Shown one piece after another: positions 7,853-16,135 of a stretch of DNA of 64,000 nt. The DNA is from an uncultured Hungatella sp. Its GTDB lineage: Bacteria > Bacillota > Clostridia > Lachnospirales > Lachnospiraceae. A program made the position numbers and the translations under genes. Numbering within the stretch: position 1 is the first letter of the stretch; each line of letters starts with the position of its first letter. The notes beneath the pieces are model-generated. The model was not told where the DNA came from. It saw only the letters and a program-made list of their open reading frames with translations, and searched no databases. The DNA lies in contig CAJUJV010000002.1 of NCBI GenBank assembly GCA_910586845.1, positions 33,199 to 97,198 on the forward strand, written 5' to 3'.

Positions 7853-9370
7853 ATGAAGATCAAGACCCGCCTGGGGATCGCATTTATTACCATAACCCTG
7901 GTGCCCATGCTTCTGATCTATCTGGCATTCAGCCTTCTCAGCAGTTATCAGATGAGAGCCTTTCGGGAAGCCTATGGTCTCACGGAACAAGTAGACCTGC
8001 TTTCCGGAAATTCCATGCAGATATTCAACCGTCTGACCCAGTCCAGCCAGAGAGCCATACAGGAAAAACTGTCCACGGACCCGGACAGCTTTGCCGATCA
8101 GTCCTATCTGGAGCTGATCAATCAGGATCTGAAGCACAAATATGCCTGTCTCATAGTCCGCAGAGGAGACGAGATCATTTTCTCCGGCATCGGTCAGGAG
8201 AATCCGGAGCTGTACCGGCATCTGCCGGATTACGATAAGCCCGGCAATACTTTTATAGAAGGCGGAATCTATCTGGACGGCGACACTCAGCATCTGATTA
8301 AACAGGTGGATTTTCAGTACGGCGACGGTACAGAAGGCAGCGTCTTCATCATATCCAGCGTAGATGACTTCATCCCGGAGGTCAAATCCATGTTTCTGGA
8401 GATCCTTTTTTCCGGAGTCATGATCCTTATGTTTACGGGAGTCATCCTTACGGGCTGGGTCTACAAGTCCCTGCTGGCCCCTCTGAACAAGCTTCAGCAG
8501 GCCACCAACGAGATCAAGAACGGCAATCTGGATTTCACTCTGGATGTAGATATGGACAACGGTGACGAGATCAGCCAGCTGTGTCAGGATTTTGAGGAGA
8601 TGCGGATGCGCCTGAAGGAGACCACCGAGGAAAAGGTTCAGTATGACAAAGAGAGCAAAGAGCTGATCAGCAATATTTCCCATGACCTGAAGACCCCCAT
8701 TACCGCCATCAAGGGATATGTGGAAGGGATCCTGGACGGAGTGGCCTCGTCGCCGGAAAAACTGGACAAATATATCCGGACCATATACAATAAAGCCAAT
8801 GACATGGACAGGCTTATCGACGAGCTGACTTTTTATTCCAAGATCGATACCAACAAGATTCCTTACACATTTTCCAAGATCAATGTCTCCAGCTACTTCC
8901 GGGACTGCGTGGAGGAAGTAGGGCTGGAGCTGGATTCCAACAACATTGAACTGGGATATTTCAATTATGTTGACGAGGATGTGGTGGTTATCGCCGACGC
9001 GGAACAGATGAAACGGGTGGTCAACAACATCATCAGCAACTCCGTGAAATATCTGGACAAGAAAAAAGGCATCATCAACATCCGCATTAAAGACGTGGGA
9101 GATTTTATCCAGGTAGGGATTGAAGACAACGGCAAGGGGATCGCAGCCAAAGATCTGCCCAATATTTTTGACCGCTTCTACCGCACCGACTCTTCCCGCA
9201 ATTCCGCTAAGGGAGGAAGCGGTATCGGCCTTTCCATAGTCCGCAAGATCATCGAGGATCACGGCGGCAAGATCTGGGCCACCAGCAAGATCGGCATCGG
9301 GACGGAGATCCATTTTGTACTGAGAAAATATCAGGAGGTTGTATATCATGAAGAGGATTCTGATCATTGA
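7853..9370 (+). CDS. Membrane sensor histidine kinase
   Basis: 505 aa. TM1 spans about residues 8-30, an extracytoplasmic sensor domain of about 150 residues follows, TM2 is at about 179-203, then HAMP, then HisKA with the phospho-acceptor His277 (ISHDLKTPITAIKGY) and an ATPase domain with N box (NNIISNSVKYL), DNGKGI and GGSGIGLSI. The frame is open back to 7772, but the ATG at 7853 has GAAAGGA upstream and begins directly with the TM region. A TATACT -10 box at 7804-7809 lies in front. The kinase gene comes first and overlaps the regulator gene by 23 nt, the reverse of the usual order. The signal is unknown. Confidence 0.92.
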   Translation: MKIKTRLGIAFITITLVPMLLIYLAFSLLSSYQMRAFREAYGLTEQVDLLSGNSMQIFNRLTQSSQRAIQEKLSTDPDSFADQSYLELINQDLKHKYACLIVRRGDEIIFSGIGQENPELYRHLPDYDKPGNTFIEGGIYLDGDTQHLIKQVDFQYGDGTEGSVFIISSVDDFIPEVKSMFLEILFSGVMILMFTGVILTGWVYKSLLAPLNKLQQATNEIKNGNLDFTLDVDMDNGDEISQLCQDFEEMRMRLKETTEEKVQYDKESKELISNISHDLKTPITAIKGYVEGILDGVASSPEKLDKYIRTIYNKANDMDRLIDELTFYSKIDTNKIPYTFSKINVSSYFRDCVEEVGLELDSNNIELGYFNYVDEDVVVIADAEQMKRVVNNIISNSVKYLDKKKGIINIRIKDVGDFIQVGIEDNGKGIAAKDLPNIFDRFYRTDSSRNSAKGGSGIGLSIVRKIIEDHGGKIWATSKIGIGTEIHFVLRKYQEVVYHEEDSDH

Positions 9371-10037
9371 AGATGAAGAGAGTATAGCGGAGCTGGAGAA
9401 GGATTATCTGGAGCTCAGCGGCTTTGAGGTGGAGATTGAGAATGACGGGGAGACGGGGCTTTCCAAAGCATTGGCGGAAGAGTACGATCTGTTTATCCTG
9501 GATCTGATGCTTCCCGGCGTAGACGGATTCGAAATCTGCAGGAAGGTGCGGGAGGTAAAGAACACCCCCATTATCATGGTATCTGCCAAGAAAGAAGATA
9601 TTGACAAGATCAGAGGCCTGGGATTGGGAGCCGACGACTATATTACCAAGCCTTTCAGCCCCAGCGAGATGGTGGCCCGCGTCAAGGCTCATCTTGCCCG
9701 GTATGAGCGGCTCATCGGAAGCGGCATGCCTGACAATGAGATCATCGAAATCCGGGGATTGAAGATCGACAAGACGGCCAGGCGGGTGTGGGTCAACGGC
9801 GAGGAGAGAAATTTTACCACAAAGGAATTTGACCTCCTGACCTTTCTGGCCCAGAATCCCAACCATGTGTACACCAAGGAAGAACTGTTTTCCAGGATCT
9901 GGGACATGGAGTCTATCGGGGATATCGCTACGGTGACGGTGCATATCAAGAAAATCCGGGAGAAGATTGAGTTCAATACAGCCAAGCCTCAGTATATCGA
10001 GACCATATGGGGCGTAGGGTATCGGTTCAAGGTATAA
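9348..10037 (+). CDS. OmpR/PhoB-family response regulator
   Basis: 229 aa. The receiver domain has acidic pocket residues Glu8-Asp9, phospho-acceptor Asp52 (LFILDLMLPGVDG) and the KPFS lysine. A C-terminal winged-helix DNA-binding domain ends in the typical IETIWGVGYRFKV. AGGAGG at 9333-9338 lies nine bases before the ATG at 9348 and decides the start over a TTG at 9339. The gene overlaps the kinase gene, so the two proteins are made together and form a pair. The MFS gene downstream has its own promoter, yet may be a target (inference). Confidence 0.94.
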   Translation: MKRILIIEDEESIAELEKDYLELSGFEVEIENDGETGLSKALAEEYDLFILDLMLPGVDGFEICRKVREVKNTPIIMVSAKKEDIDKIRGLGLGADDYITKPFSPSEMVARVKAHLARYERLIGSGMPDNEIIEIRGLKIDKTARRVWVNGEERNFTTKEFDLLTFLAQNPNHVYTKEELFSRIWDMESIGDIATVTVHIKKIREKIEFNTAKPQYIETIWGVGYRFKV

Positions 10038-10055
10038 AAAAGACAGAAAAAACTC

Positions 10056-10083
10056 TTGATAAACAGGGCAGATCTGGTATGAT
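10056..10083 (+). promoter_or_regulatory. Promoter of the MFS transporter
   Basis: TTGATA (10056-10061) and TATGAT (10078-10083) with a 16-base spacer, about 30 bases before the start codon. Confidence 0.7.
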
Positions 10084-10114
10084 AGTGTCAGCTTAAGAAA
10101 AGGAAGTAAACGCC

Positions 10115-11317
10115 ATGAAATACAAGACAAGATTTGCCGCTTTTTTTGCCGCCATGGTAGTATTTAACCTGGCGGCTAATTTTGCGCATCCGGTGACTCC
10201 CACTGTCATCCAGAACCTGAAGCTTCATGATTATATGTTCGGTGTGGCCCTGGCGGCCATGCAGTTCACTAATTTTCTGGTCTCTCCCTTCTGGGGGAAA
10301 ATAAATAATTACATATCCGCCCGGATCTCCCTTCTGGTGTGCTGCTGCGGATACGGCATCGCCCAGGTGTGGTTTGCCTGTTCCACTACAGAACTTCAGA
10401 TTATTCTGGCCCGCATGTTTGCCGGGCTGTTTACGGGAGGGGTGTTTGTCAGTTTTCTCACTTATGTAGTCGGAAGATCCGCTCCCGAAGATCAGGGCAG
10501 ACATCTGACCATCACGGCTACTATCCAGAGCGTGGCCAGCGCCTTCGGATATATGATCGGAGGATTTCTGGGTGAAATTTCCGTGCTGACAGCGTTTCTG
10601 GTTCAGGCAGCAGCCCTGGTGACAGTGGGGGTCCTGTTCTTTCTGATCTGTGAGACCGACAGTGAGACGGGCCTTAAAGAGATTCCTCTGAAGCAGCTTG
10701 CCAGGGAGGCCAACCCGTTTCAGGCCTTTCTGGACAGCAGGACTTTTATGAGTGTCTCCTTTTTCCTGCTGTTTGCCGTTAATGTGCTGATCAATTTCGG
10801 CAATACAGGATTCGACCAGGCATTTAATTACTATCTGAAGGATGTGCTGGGGCTGACTTCATCCTACAATGGGATCATCAAGGCCGCAGTCGGATTTATT
10901 TCCTTCTTCTCCAATATGACACTCTGTATCTGGATCCTGAACAGGACCGATACAAAGCGTTCCATGGTGAGCCTGACCGCTGTGTGTGCCGCTGCGGCGC
11001 TGGGAACCGTGGTCGCTCCGGGCATCGGGCTGTTCATCGCCTTCAGTGTTCTGGTGTATGCCGGATACTCCGTCAGCGTTCCCGTGCTCCAGGACATGGT
11101 CGCCAACCAGGCAGACATCAGGCAGAAAAATCTGGTCATGGGTTTTTTCAACGCCACCAAGTCTCTGGGGAGTATCGCCGGGTCCATGACAGCGGGATTT
11201 ATCTACTCCCTCCATGTAAAGCTGCCTTTTGTCTGTACTTTTGTGATCTATGGTATCAGTGTGGCAGTGGCTTTCAGGTATCTGAGGTATAAGGGGGCAG
11301 CATCAGACAGGCTCTAA
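10115..11317 (+). CDS. Major facilitator superfamily transporter
   Basis: 400 aa, about 12 membrane segments in two six-helix halves. It has an MFS loop 2-3 region (FWGKINNYISARISLLVC) and a central hydrophilic loop (ETDSETGLKEIPLKQLAREANP). The general look is that of a drug/proton antiporter-type exporter, but the substrate cannot be assigned. AAGGAAG lies before the ATG and a clean promoter in front. The nearest neighbours are a two-component pair upstream and the helicase downstream, neither of which identifies a substrate. No separate terminator follows the stop. The hairpin in the next gene's leader could end this transcript as well. Confidence 0.85.
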   Translation: MKYKTRFAAFFAAMVVFNLAANFAHPVTPTVIQNLKLHDYMFGVALAAMQFTNFLVSPFWGKINNYISARISLLVCCCGYGIAQVWFACSTTELQIILARMFAGLFTGGVFVSFLTYVVGRSAPEDQGRHLTITATIQSVASAFGYMIGGFLGEISVLTAFLVQAAALVTVGVLFFLICETDSETGLKEIPLKQLAREANPFQAFLDSRTFMSVSFFLLFAVNVLINFGNTGFDQAFNYYLKDVLGLTSSYNGIIKAAVGFISFFSNMTLCIWILNRTDTKRSMVSLTAVCAAAALGTVVAPGIGLFIAFSVLVYAGYSVSVPVLQDMVANQADIRQKNLVMGFFNATKSLGSIAGSMTAGFIYSLHVKLPFVCTFVIYGISVAVAFRYLRYKGAASDRL

Positions 11318-11333
11318 ATAAAGAATTTGCTGA

Positions 11334-11362
11334 TTGACATACTCTTCCAAGTCTGATATAAT
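11334..11362 (+). promoter_or_regulatory. Consensus promoter of the DEAD-box helicase
   Basis: Perfect TTGACA (11334-11339) and perfect TATAAT (11357-11362), 17-base spacer. Transcription should begin near 11369, giving a leader of about 140 bases. Confidence 0.85.
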
Positions 11363-11374
11363 AGTAAAATGTGT

Positions 11375-11420
11375 AAAAACGGGAAGATTCAGGGTCTGCC
11401 TTGAATGTTCTCGTTTTTTT
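11375..11420 (+). terminator. Terminator-like hairpin in the helicase leader (candidate attenuator)
   Basis: AAAAACGGGAAGATTCAGGG (11375-11394) pairs with 11399-11420 through a TCTG tetraloop. There is one internal G-G mismatch, two G-U pairs, and a run of seven T at the end. It starts only about six bases after the predicted transcription start, so most transcripts would meet it before the coding region. It may be a cold- or helicase-responsive attenuator, or merely end upstream read-through. Confidence 0.65.
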
Positions 11421-11506
11421 CGGAGAAGATTTGAAAGAGAGTGTAAGTACAGGGTATTTTGCGGAGAGCAGAAGAGCCCTTCATGAAAAAGTAGAAAGGA
11501 AATTAA

Positions 11507-13213
11507 ATGGAAACAGTAAAATTTGACGAACTTCAGTTAGACGACAGGATCCTCCGGGCGGTCACAGACATGGGATTTGAGGCTGCCTCGCCGATTCAGG
11601 CACAGGCTATTCCGGTACAGATGGAAGGAAGGGATGTGGTAGGGCAGGCCCAGACAGGAACAGGCAAGACTGCCGCCTTCGGTATCCCTCTTCTCCAGAA
11701 GATCGACCCCCGCAGCAAAAAGCTTCAGGCCATTGCCCTGTGCCCTACGAGGGAGCTGGCCATCCAGGTGGCTGACGAGATCCGCAAACTGGCAAAATAT
11801 ATGCACGGAATCAAAGTACTGCCTATCTACGGCGGACAGGATATCGTAAGACAGATCCGGGGGTTGAAAGAGGGGACTCAGATCGTCATCGGTACTCCTG
11901 GCCGTGTCATGGACCATATGAGGAGAAAGACGATCCGATGCGAACATATCCATACGGTGATTATGGATGAGGCCGACGAGATGCTCAACATGGGATTTCT
12001 GGAGGATATGGAGACCATCTTAAGCCAGCTTCCTGAGGAGCGGCAGACTGTGATGTTCTCTGCCACCATGCCCATGGAGATCCAGAATATCGCCAGACGG
12101 TTTCAAAAAGAACCGGTGACGGTAAAAGTGGTGAAAAAGGAGCTGACGGTTCCCAAGGTCACCCAGTATTACTATGAGGTAAAACCCAAGACAAAGGTGG
12201 AGGTTATGTGCCGCCTTCTGGATATGTATGCTCCAAGGCTGTCCATAGCCTTCTGCAACACCAAGCGTCAGGTGGACGAGCTGGTCCAGGAGCTGCAGGG
12301 CCGGGGATATTTTGCAGAGGGTCTTCACGGTGATCTGAAGCAGATGCAGCGCGACCGTGTTATGAACAGTTTCAGGAACGGGACTACGGAGATTCTGGTG
12401 GCCACGGATGTGGCGGCCAGAGGCATCGATGTGGATAATGTGGAGGCCGTGTTTAATTACGACATTCCCCAGGATGACGAGTACTATGTCCACCGCATCG
12501 GGCGGACAGGACGTGCGGGAAAGGATGGCATCGCCTTCAGCTTTGTGGTGGGAAAAGAAGTTTATAAACTCCGGGATATCCAGCGCTACTGCAAGACCAA
12601 GATCATTCCCCAGGCTATACCGTCTCTTGACGATATTACGACCATCAAGGCGGAGAAGATCATGGAGCAGGTTATGGAACTGATCCGGGAAACCGACCTT
12701 ACCAAGATGGTGAACCTGATCGAGAGAACGGTGCTGACTGAGGAAGAATGCACATCCCTGGATGTGGCCGCCGCTCTTTTGAAGCTGTCCATGGGCGAGG
12801 AAAATGAGGACATTATCGACAGCGGCCGGCCGGCCCGTTCCTTAGATGATCTGGACCGCTACGGCCGTGACGGCGGAGGCCGGGGCAGGAGAGACGGCCG
12901 GAGCAGCCGGGACGGCAGAGGAAGCAGGTACGGCAGGGACAGCCGTTATGACAGGGAAGACAGAGACGACATGGCCCGTCTGTTTGTGAACATCGGAAAG
13001 AGTCAGAATATCCGCCCGGGCGATGTGCTGGGGGCCGTGGCGGGAGAGACGGGGATCTCCGGAAAGCTGGTGGGGAGCATCGACATGTATGACAATTATA
13101 CCTTTGTGGAGGTGCCCAGAGAGTATGCGGATGCGGTGCTGAGAGCCATGAAAGACGTGAAGATCAAAGGGAAAAACGTCCATGTAGAGAAAGCCAACAC
13201 CAGGGGCCGATAA
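11507..13213 (+). CDS. deaD: DEAD-box ATP-dependent RNA helicase (DeaD/CsdA type)
   Basis: 568 aa, unwinds RNA duplexes in ribosome assembly and mRNA turnover. Motifs in order: Q motif region, AQTGTGKT, PTRELA, DEAD, SAT, and HRIGRTGRAG near residue 330. After the two RecA-like domains come a linker and an Arg/Gly/Asp/Ser-rich repeat tract (about 448-485, GRDGGGRGRRDGRSSR and following). A DbpA-type RNA-binding domain (about 485-565) closes the protein. This is the arrangement of cold-shock helicases. AGAAAGGA lies before the ATG. Expression is probably shaped by the long leader with its early hairpin. Confidence 0.93.
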   Translation: METVKFDELQLDDRILRAVTDMGFEAASPIQAQAIPVQMEGRDVVGQAQTGTGKTAAFGIPLLQKIDPRSKKLQAIALCPTRELAIQVADEIRKLAKYMHGIKVLPIYGGQDIVRQIRGLKEGTQIVIGTPGRVMDHMRRKTIRCEHIHTVIMDEADEMLNMGFLEDMETILSQLPEERQTVMFSATMPMEIQNIARRFQKEPVTVKVVKKELTVPKVTQYYYEVKPKTKVEVMCRLLDMYAPRLSIAFCNTKRQVDELVQELQGRGYFAEGLHGDLKQMQRDRVMNSFRNGTTEILVATDVAARGIDVDNVEAVFNYDIPQDDEYYVHRIGRTGRAGKDGIAFSFVVGKEVYKLRDIQRYCKTKIIPQAIPSLDDITTIKAEKIMEQVMELIRETDLTKMVNLIERTVLTEEECTSLDVAAALLKLSMGEENEDIIDSGRPARSLDDLDRYGRDGGGRGRRDGRSSRDGRGSRYGRDSRYDREDRDDMARLFVNIGKSQNIRPGDVLGAVAGETGISGKLVGSIDMYDNYTFVEVPREYADAVLRAMKDVKIKGKNVHVEKANTRGR

Positions 13214-13234
13214 AAAAGAAAATATTTTTAAGAT

Positions 13235-13279
13235 AAAAGCCGGACTCAGAAAAATGTTTTATTTTCTGTCTGGCTTTTC
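13235..13279 (+). terminator. Terminator after the DEAD-box helicase
   Basis: AAAAGCCGGAC-CAGAAAA pairs with TTTTCTG-TCTGGCTTTT around a short loop, with T residues at the 3' arm. Confidence 0.75.
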
Positions 13280-13308
13280 TTGATTTTCCGGCAGGAAATG
13301 GGTATACT
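13280..13308 (+). promoter_or_regulatory. nagA promoter
   Basis: TTGATT (13280-13285) and TATACT (13303-13308), 17-base spacer, abutting the preceding terminator. Confidence 0.75.
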
Positions 13309-13338
13309 GATGATAATAAATGCAGAAAGGAGCAGGGT

Positions 13339-14478
13339 ATGATATTACAGAGCACAAGAGTGTGGATCGGAGGACAGTTTCTGGCCGCCCAGCTGGAGAT
13401 TGCAGACGGAAAGATCACAAGAGTGTATCCCTATGGGACCAGGGAGACGGATGAGGACTATGGCAATAAGCGGATAGTCCCCGGTTTTATCGACGTCCAC
13501 ACCCACGGCGCCTATGGTTTCGACACCAATGACGGAGAACCGGAAGGGCTGAGAGACTGGATGAGGCGGATACCGGAGGAGGGAGTCACGGGAATTCTTC
13601 CGACTACAGTGACCCAGATGCCTGATGTGCTGACCAGGGCAGTGGCCAATGTAGCTGCCGTGGTAAAGGAAGGGTATGAGGGAGCGGAGATCCTGGGGAT
13701 CCATTTTGAGGGTCCTTACCTTGACATGGAATATAAGGGGGCCCAGCCGCCGGAGGCCATTGCAAAGGCTTCTGTGGAGCAGTTTCAGATGTATCAGAAG
13801 GCTGCCGAAGGACTGATCAGATACATTACTCTGGCTCCGGAGCATGACCCGGATTTTGCCCTTACAAGATACTGCAGCAGTACCGGCGTGGTGGTCAGCA
13901 TGGGCCATTCCTCGGCCACCTATGATGAGGCCATGATGGGCATCGCCAACGGAGCCATGTCCATGACTCATGTGTATAACGGAATGACCGGTCTTCATCA
14001 CAGGAACCCGGGCCTTGTGGGTACGGCTTTCCGTGTGAGGGATATCTATGGGGAGATCATCTGCGACGGCTGTCACTCTCATCTGGCGGCTCTCAATGAT
14101 TTCGTCACATCCAAAGGACGGGACTATACCGTTATGATCACGGACTCCCTGAGACCCAAACACTGTCCTCCGGGGGGAGACTATGAGCTGGGCGGACATC
14201 CCATAGAGATCAGCGAAAGCGGACTTGCCTATCTGAAAGGTACGAAGACCATTGCCGGGAGCACGCTTTACATGAACAGAGGCCTGAAGATCCTGACAGA
14301 GGAGGCTCTGATCCCCTTTGATACGGCACTGAACAGCTGTACCATCAATCCGGCCAGGTGTCTGGGTGTGGATGACAGAAAGGGGAAACTGGCCGCAGGT
14401 TATGATGCGGATGTGGTGGTTCTGGAAGATGATTATGACGTATACCAGACATACTGCAGAGGAGTGAAGATGCTGTAA
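13339..14478 (+). CDS. nagA: N-acetylglucosamine-6-phosphate deacetylase
   Basis: 379 aa. It removes the acetyl group from GlcNAc-6-phosphate in amino-sugar use and cell-wall recycling. Family motifs: HTH at residues 54-56 (VHTHGAYGFDT), EGPYL, MGHSSATYDEA, THVYNGMTGLHHRNPG with the substrate and metal His residues, DGCHSHL, and the catalytic Asp in MITDSLRP. Length is as usual for the family. AAAGGAG lies before the ATG and its own promoter in front. It stands alone: no nagB is in the window. The NagZ-like lipoprotein at 47.4 kb could supply its substrate pathway. Confidence 0.95.
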   Translation: MILQSTRVWIGGQFLAAQLEIADGKITRVYPYGTRETDEDYGNKRIVPGFIDVHTHGAYGFDTNDGEPEGLRDWMRRIPEEGVTGILPTTVTQMPDVLTRAVANVAAVVKEGYEGAEILGIHFEGPYLDMEYKGAQPPEAIAKASVEQFQMYQKAAEGLIRYITLAPEHDPDFALTRYCSSTGVVVSMGHSSATYDEAMMGIANGAMSMTHVYNGMTGLHHRNPGLVGTAFRVRDIYGEIICDGCHSHLAALNDFVTSKGRDYTVMITDSLRPKHCPPGGDYELGGHPIEISESGLAYLKGTKTIAGSTLYMNRGLKILTEEALIPFDTALNSCTINPARCLGVDDRKGKLAAGYDADVVVLEDDYDVYQTYCRGVKML

Positions 14479-14485
14479 ATAACAG

Positions 14486-14612
14486 GAATAAAAACATTCC
14501 GCCAGCCGGAGCGTGTTCCCGGGATGATCAATGTGAGACCGGACACCTCCGATACAGCCGGGGCTATACTCCTCCCGGAACTGGCGGAATGTATGCAGTC
14601 ATGAAGACTGCA
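14486..14612 (-). ncRNA. Candidate small RNA, unassigned, with own promoter and terminator
   Basis: On the minus strand a consensus promoter starts transcription near 14612. The transcript would open with a 7-bp hairpin (TGCAGTC / GACTGCA, 14595-14612). It is then closed by a perfect 12-bp stem: ACATTCCGCCAG (14592-14581) pairs with CTGGCGGAATGT (14505-14494), directly followed by a T run. Inside, CCGGG...CCCGG and CGGAG-GTGT...ACAC-G-CTCCG can form two further arms. I see no open frame with credible signals and no match to SRP RNA, 6S, tmRNA or a riboswitch I know. It lies between convergent nagA and the lyase gene. Confidence 0.6.
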
Positions 14613-14618
14613 GATATT

Positions 14619-14647
14619 ATTGTAGCTTTTTATGGAGACATTGTCAA
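14619..14647 (-). promoter_or_regulatory. Promoter of the candidate small RNA
   Basis: On the minus strand TTGACA (14647-14642) and TACAAT (14624-14619) with a 17-base spacer. It lies between the stop of the lyase gene and the structured element and has no protein-coding gene downstream. Confidence 0.75.
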
Positions 14648-14674
14648 CGCTTTCTGTTTATCCTGTATCAGAGA

Positions 14675-15889
14675 TTATCCCTGAGATTCACAAAATACAT
14701 ATTGGGACAGCCTTTCAAAGGCTTCTTTTACTCTGGAGAGAGGCAGGGCAAGATTCATGCGGATGGTGTCAGGCTTGTTAAAGGGCCTTCCGTCCTGCCA
14801 GATCACCCCCACATCCCATCCGGCCCGGAGAAGTTCATCCAGAGTCCTGCCGTGCTGTGTGCACCAGGTGCTGCAGTCCAGGTACAGCATATAGGTGCCC
14901 TGAGGCCGGGAAAGAGAGATACCCTTAAAGTGGGAGGCGATGTAATCGCAGCTGTAGTCCACGTTGGCGCTGAGCACCTGGCACAGTTCATCCACCCACT
15001 GCTGCCCTTCCTGAGAGTAAGCGCCTATGAGGGCATGCATGGACATTACGTTCTGAGAATTGTAGTGGCAGAGGGAGGACTGTTTAAGAAGGCGGTCCCT
15101 GAGATATCTGCTGTAGACAATGTGGTAGGAGCCTACCAGTCCGGCCAGGTTAAAGGTCTTGGACGGAGCATATACGGCGATGGTCCTGTTTCTTGCATCT
15201 TCGGACACGGACTGAGTCGGCGTGTGTTTATGTCCATCCAGAAGAATATCGGACCAGATCTCGTCGGAGACCACGATGCAGTCGTTCTGTCTGTAGACTT
15301 CCATGGCTTTTTCGATCTCCCAGAGCTCCCAGACTCTTCCCGTAGGATTGTGAGGGGAACAGAAGACGGCAAAATGGATGGAATGTTCTTTTAATTTTCT
15401 GTCCATATCTTCATAATCCATGCGCCAGATCCCATCCCTGTCTTTCACAAGGTCGCTTAAGATCAGCTGATAGCCCACATTGGTAAGCGATTTGGTGAAG
15501 CCGATGTAGGTAGGTGCGTGGACCAGGATCTTGTCTCCGGCAGAGCAGAAGGTCTGGGCAGCGGAGACCACGCATCCCAGGACGCCGTTTTCGTAGCCGA
15601 TGTGCTCTCTGGAGAGACCTTTCACATGGTTTCTGGTCTCCTGCCAGCTGATGATGGCATCAAAATAAGCATCGGAAGGGATGAAATATCCGTAGGCAGG
15701 ATGGGCGGCTCTCTCTGCCAGAGCCCGGGGAACAGAAGGAACCGTGGGAAAATTCATATCAGCCACCCACATGGGGATCACATCAAAGCCTTCTTTCGGA
15801 CCTCCCGGGGCTCCTGCCCTGCCGGGAGAATCCACGGCGATGGAGTCCATGCCTCTCCGGTCCATGATGGAAGTAAAATCGTATTTCAT
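14675..15889 (-). CDS. patB: MalY/PatB family PLP-dependent C-S lyase / aminotransferase
   Basis: 404 aa, fold type I PLP enzyme. The N-terminal PMWVADMNFP segment, AYGYF, SPHNPTGRVW, VVSDEIWSD (Asp209, pairs with the PLP nitrogen) and YAPSKTFNLAGL (Lys244, Schiff base) are the marks of the MalY/PatB group. That group acts mainly as cystathionine/cysteine beta-lyase, releasing H2S or a thiol plus pyruvate and ammonia. True aminotransfer cannot be excluded. AGAGAGG precedes the ATG at 15889. On the minus strand TTGCGG-17-TAAACT in front is a plausible promoter. It is a single-gene unit. Confidence 0.9.
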   Translation of the reverse strand: MKYDFTSIMDRRGMDSIAVDSPGRAGAPGGPKEGFDVIPMWVADMNFPTVPSVPRALAERAAHPAYGYFIPSDAYFDAIISWQETRNHVKGLSREHIGYENGVLGCVVSAAQTFCSAGDKILVHAPTYIGFTKSLTNVGYQLILSDLVKDRDGIWRMDYEDMDRKLKEHSIHFAVFCSPHNPTGRVWELWEIEKAMEVYRQNDCIVVSDEIWSDILLDGHKHTPTQSVSEDARNRTIAVYAPSKTFNLAGLVGSYHIVYSRYLRDRLLKQSSLCHYNSQNVMSMHALIGAYSQEGQQWVDELCQVLSANVDYSCDYIASHFKGISLSRPQGTYMLYLDCSTWCTQHGRTLDELLRAGWDVGVIWQDGRPFNKPDTIRMNLALPLSRVKEAFERLSQYVFCESQG

Positions 15890-16039
15890 AAAACAGCCTC
15901 TCTTTCTTATGTAATAAAGGTTTCTTCCAGTTTAACACAACCGGGGGGAGGCCGCAAGGCCGTCAGCAGGAAGATTGGGCAAAAAATACAAAAACAGACA
16001 AACTATAAAAAATAATCTAAACAAAATTTACAAAGCATA

Positions 16040-16068
16040 TTGACATTTTTTTATCATAGGGGTATAGT
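16040..16068 (+). promoter_or_regulatory. Promoter of the flavin reductase lipoprotein
   Basis: Perfect TTGACA (16040-16045) and TATAGT (16063-16068), 17-base spacer. The leader is about 60 bases. Confidence 0.8.
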
Positions 16069-16135
16069 AAGAATCGTATTATGTGTGTCTGAGAAAGACA
16101 CAGAGCATCAATCTGAAAGGGAGGTAACAAACAAC

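Noticed and set aside
7832..9367. Minus-strand open frame of 511 codons opposite the histidine kinase
   Set aside because: It is a long shadow frame. The plus-strand kinase has all motifs, and the antisense translation is low-complexity with no domain.
12840..12970. Repetitive Arg/Gly/Asp/Ser codons in the helicase gene considered as a tandem repeat or CRISPR-like array
   Set aside because: It is in-frame low-complexity coding for an RNA-binding tail, as in related helicases. The units are irregular.
14494..14592. 12-bp inverted repeats considered as ends of a small mobile element
   Set aside because: No target duplication was seen, the right-hand repeat runs straight into a T tract, and a consensus promoter points into it. 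An RNA gene with terminator explains it better.
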